A DNA stretch of 5,656 bases from Oscillospiraceae bacterium (GTDB taxonomy: Bacteria > Bacillota > Clostridia > Oscillospirales > Ruminococcaceae), in contig JAFUQL010000076.1 of the NCBI GenBank assembly GCA_017472375.1, positions 1 to 5,656 of the forward strand, given 5' to 3'. The number at the start of each line of letters is the position of its first letter. Within the stretch, counting starts at the first letter, position 1. Below, one piece after another: positions 4,560-5,656 of the stretch. The position numbers and the translations under genes are program-made. The notes under the pieces were generated by a model. The model ran no database searches, was not told the DNA's origin, and saw nothing but the letters and a program-made list of their open reading frames with translations.

Positions 4560-5336
4560 ATGGAACACGAACGCGATAAGAACCCCGCCCCCCAGACCGA
4601 GCACCTGGTCTACGGCAAAAACCCGGTCACCGAGCTGCTCAAGAGCGGCGCCGGGGTGGACAGCGTGCTGCTGAGCGACGGCCTTGCCCCCCAGGTGGCC
4701 AACTACTACACCGCCATGGCCAAGGAGGCCGGCGCGGTGGTGAAGCGGGTGAAGGCCGCCAAGCTGCGCACCCTGTGCGGCACCGACAGCCACCAGGGCG
4801 TGGCTGCCTGGGCCAGCCAGATCGAGTACGCCAGCCTGGAGGAGCTGCTGGCCATCGCCGCCGAAAAGGGCGAGGCCCCCTTCCTGGTGCTGGCCGACGG
4901 CATCGAGGACCCCCACAACCTGGGCGCCATCCTGCGCTCGGCGCTGCTGTGCGGGGCCCACGGCGTGGTCATCCCCAAGCGGGGCGGCGCGGGCATCACC
5001 GGCACGGTGCTGAAGTCCAGCGCCGGCGCGGCCAGCCGCCTGCCCGTGGCCCGGGTGGCCAACATCGGCGAGACCATCCGCCGCCTGAAGGAGCAGAATG
5101 TGTTCGTCTACTGCGCCGACATGGACGGCGCAGAGCTGCACCAGCACGACCTGACCGGCCCCATCGCCCTGGTGATGGGCGCCGAGGGCAAGGGCGTCAG
5201 CCCGCTGGTGAAGAAGTTGTGCGACGGCGTGGTGCGGCTGGACATGGCCGCCGGCGACACCGGCGTGGACAGCTTCAACGTGTCGGTGGCTGCGGGCATC
5301 ATCCTGTATGAGATCCGCTGCCAGCGCAGCCGCTGA
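4560..5336 (+). CDS. rlmB: 23S rRNA (guanosine-2251-2'-O)-methyltransferase, TrmH/SpoU family
   Basis: 258-residue SPOUT-class methyltransferase that moves a methyl group from S-adenosylmethionine to a ribose 2'-OH, in the RlmB branch that acts on the peptidyl-transferase P loop of 23S rRNA. The N-terminal RNA-binding (SpoU substrate-binding) domain covers about 16-92, including LVYGKNPVTELL and the conserved HQGVAA (78-83). The catalytic domain follows: motif 1 DGIEDPHNLGAILRSA (113-128, Asn120 and Arg126), motif 2 LVMGAEGKGVS (204-214, Glu209) and motif 3 DSFNVSVAAGI (237-247), where Phe replaces the more usual Leu. These motifs form the SAM-binding trefoil knot, active as a dimer. RlmB and RlmB-like TrmH proteins are hard to separate by motif, so the exact site is less certain than the family. 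The ATG follows GGAG (4550-4553) by six bases. The next gene starts 65 bases downstream with no terminator between, so co-transcription is likely. Confidence 0.92.
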   Translation: MEHERDKNPAPQTEHLVYGKNPVTELLKSGAGVDSVLLSDGLAPQVANYYTAMAKEAGAVVKRVKAAKLRTLCGTDSHQGVAAWASQIEYASLEELLAIAAEKGEAPFLVLADGIEDPHNLGAILRSALLCGAHGVVIPKRGGAGITGTVLKSSAGAASRLPVARVANIGETIRRLKEQNVFVYCADMDGAELHQHDLTGPIALVMGAEGKGVSPLVKKLCDGVVRLDMAAGDTGVDSFNVSVAAGIILYEIRCQRSR

Positions 5337-5401
5337 CCCGGCCGACTTTGGCCCATACTCACCGAGAGACACCCCATTGACCACACCAAAAGGAGAGCGC
5401 A

Positions 5402-5656
5402 ATGTCTCAGAATCGTTATTCCAGCTCGGTGGATGAGATCATCGAAAGCCTGCGCCGCCAGCAGGAAGCCGCCCCCAAGGCCGACGAGCGCCGGGTGGAC
5501 GACATCCTTGCCAGCCTGGGCGTGAGCACCCCCCGCCTGAACCCCCGGGAGCCTGCCCCCGCACCGGCGGGGCCCGAGGCCGCCGCGCCTGCGGCATCCC
5601 CTGCGGCGGCTGAGAAGCCGGCCCCTGCGGTGCAGCCTGTGGCCAAGCCTGCGGCG
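5402..5656 (+). CDS. N-terminal part of an unrecognised protein with a duplicated VDxIxxSL motif and Pro/Ala-rich tail (runs off the right edge)
   Basis: Eighty-five codons are visible with no stop. The ATG at 5402 follows AAAAGGAG (5388-5395) by six bases, so the start is well supported. The first 40 residues are charged and likely helical, and contain a short motif twice: VDEIIESL (10-17) and VDDILASL (32-39), 22 residues apart. From about residue 42 the chain becomes Pro/Ala-rich (PREPAPAPAGPEAAAP and on to the edge), which suggests a flexible linker leading to a domain outside the window. There is no signal peptide and no membrane segment in the visible part. It is probably co-transcribed with rlmB. 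I do not recognise the protein and assign no function; the two motif copies could be docking peptides, which is inference. Confidence 0.8.
   Translation, partial: MSQNRYSSSVDEIIESLRRQQEAAPKADERRVDDILASLGVSTPRLNPREPAPAPAGPEAAAPAASPAAAEKPAPAVQPVAKPAA

Noticed and set aside
4251..5402. Long minus-strand ORF antisense to rlmB.
   Set aside because: It is a shadow of rlmB codon use; composition is Gly/Ala/His-rich with no domain, and the plus strand carries all three SpoU motifs.

Overview
The window looks like a chromosomal piece of a GC-rich, low-pathogenicity-type gut Clostridia member, most like the Oscillospiraceae/Ruminococcaceae (Faecalibacterium, Subdoligranulum or Gemmiger relatives). This is inferred from strong AGGAGG-type ribosome binding sites, GC-ending codons, sigma-A-like promoters, GC-rich hairpin terminators, a Firmicutes-type class II aldolase and an OGG1-type glycosylase of the kind found in Clostridia. 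No species can be named from the sequence alone. I see no phage, transposon, CRISPR, tRNA or rRNA.

Layout from left to right. Positions 1-78 hold the tail of an upstream transcript and its terminator. Next is a TSUP-family membrane exporter (213-986, +) with its own promoter and terminator. A TetR/AcrR-family regulator follows (1298-1888, +), whose promoter carries an inverted repeat that may be its own operator. It converges on a class II fructose-1,6-bisphosphate aldolase (2078-2941, -). The spacer between them holds two near-identical, probably bidirectional terminator hairpins. Upstream of the aldolase, in the same direction, is an OGG1-type 8-oxoguanine DNA glycosylase (3112-3939, -). 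A 620-base gap then separates it from the divergent 23S rRNA 2'-O-methyltransferase gene rlmB (4560-5336, +). The last gene (5402 to the right edge, +) is the N-terminus of an unrecognised protein with a duplicated short motif and a Pro/Ala-rich tail.

The genes are mostly housekeeping and do not form one pathway. Nearly every gene has its own promoter; only rlmB and the last gene look like a possible operon. The part that genes do not explain is the 4001-4559 gap. It holds a cluster of TTTTCAAC/TTTTCCAC-like repeats resembling the DnaA-box-rich spacer near a replication origin, and a perfect 13-bp direct repeat at a 31-bp period just upstream of the rlmB -10 region. I found no convincing new multi-gene system; the non-coding repeats are the best leads.
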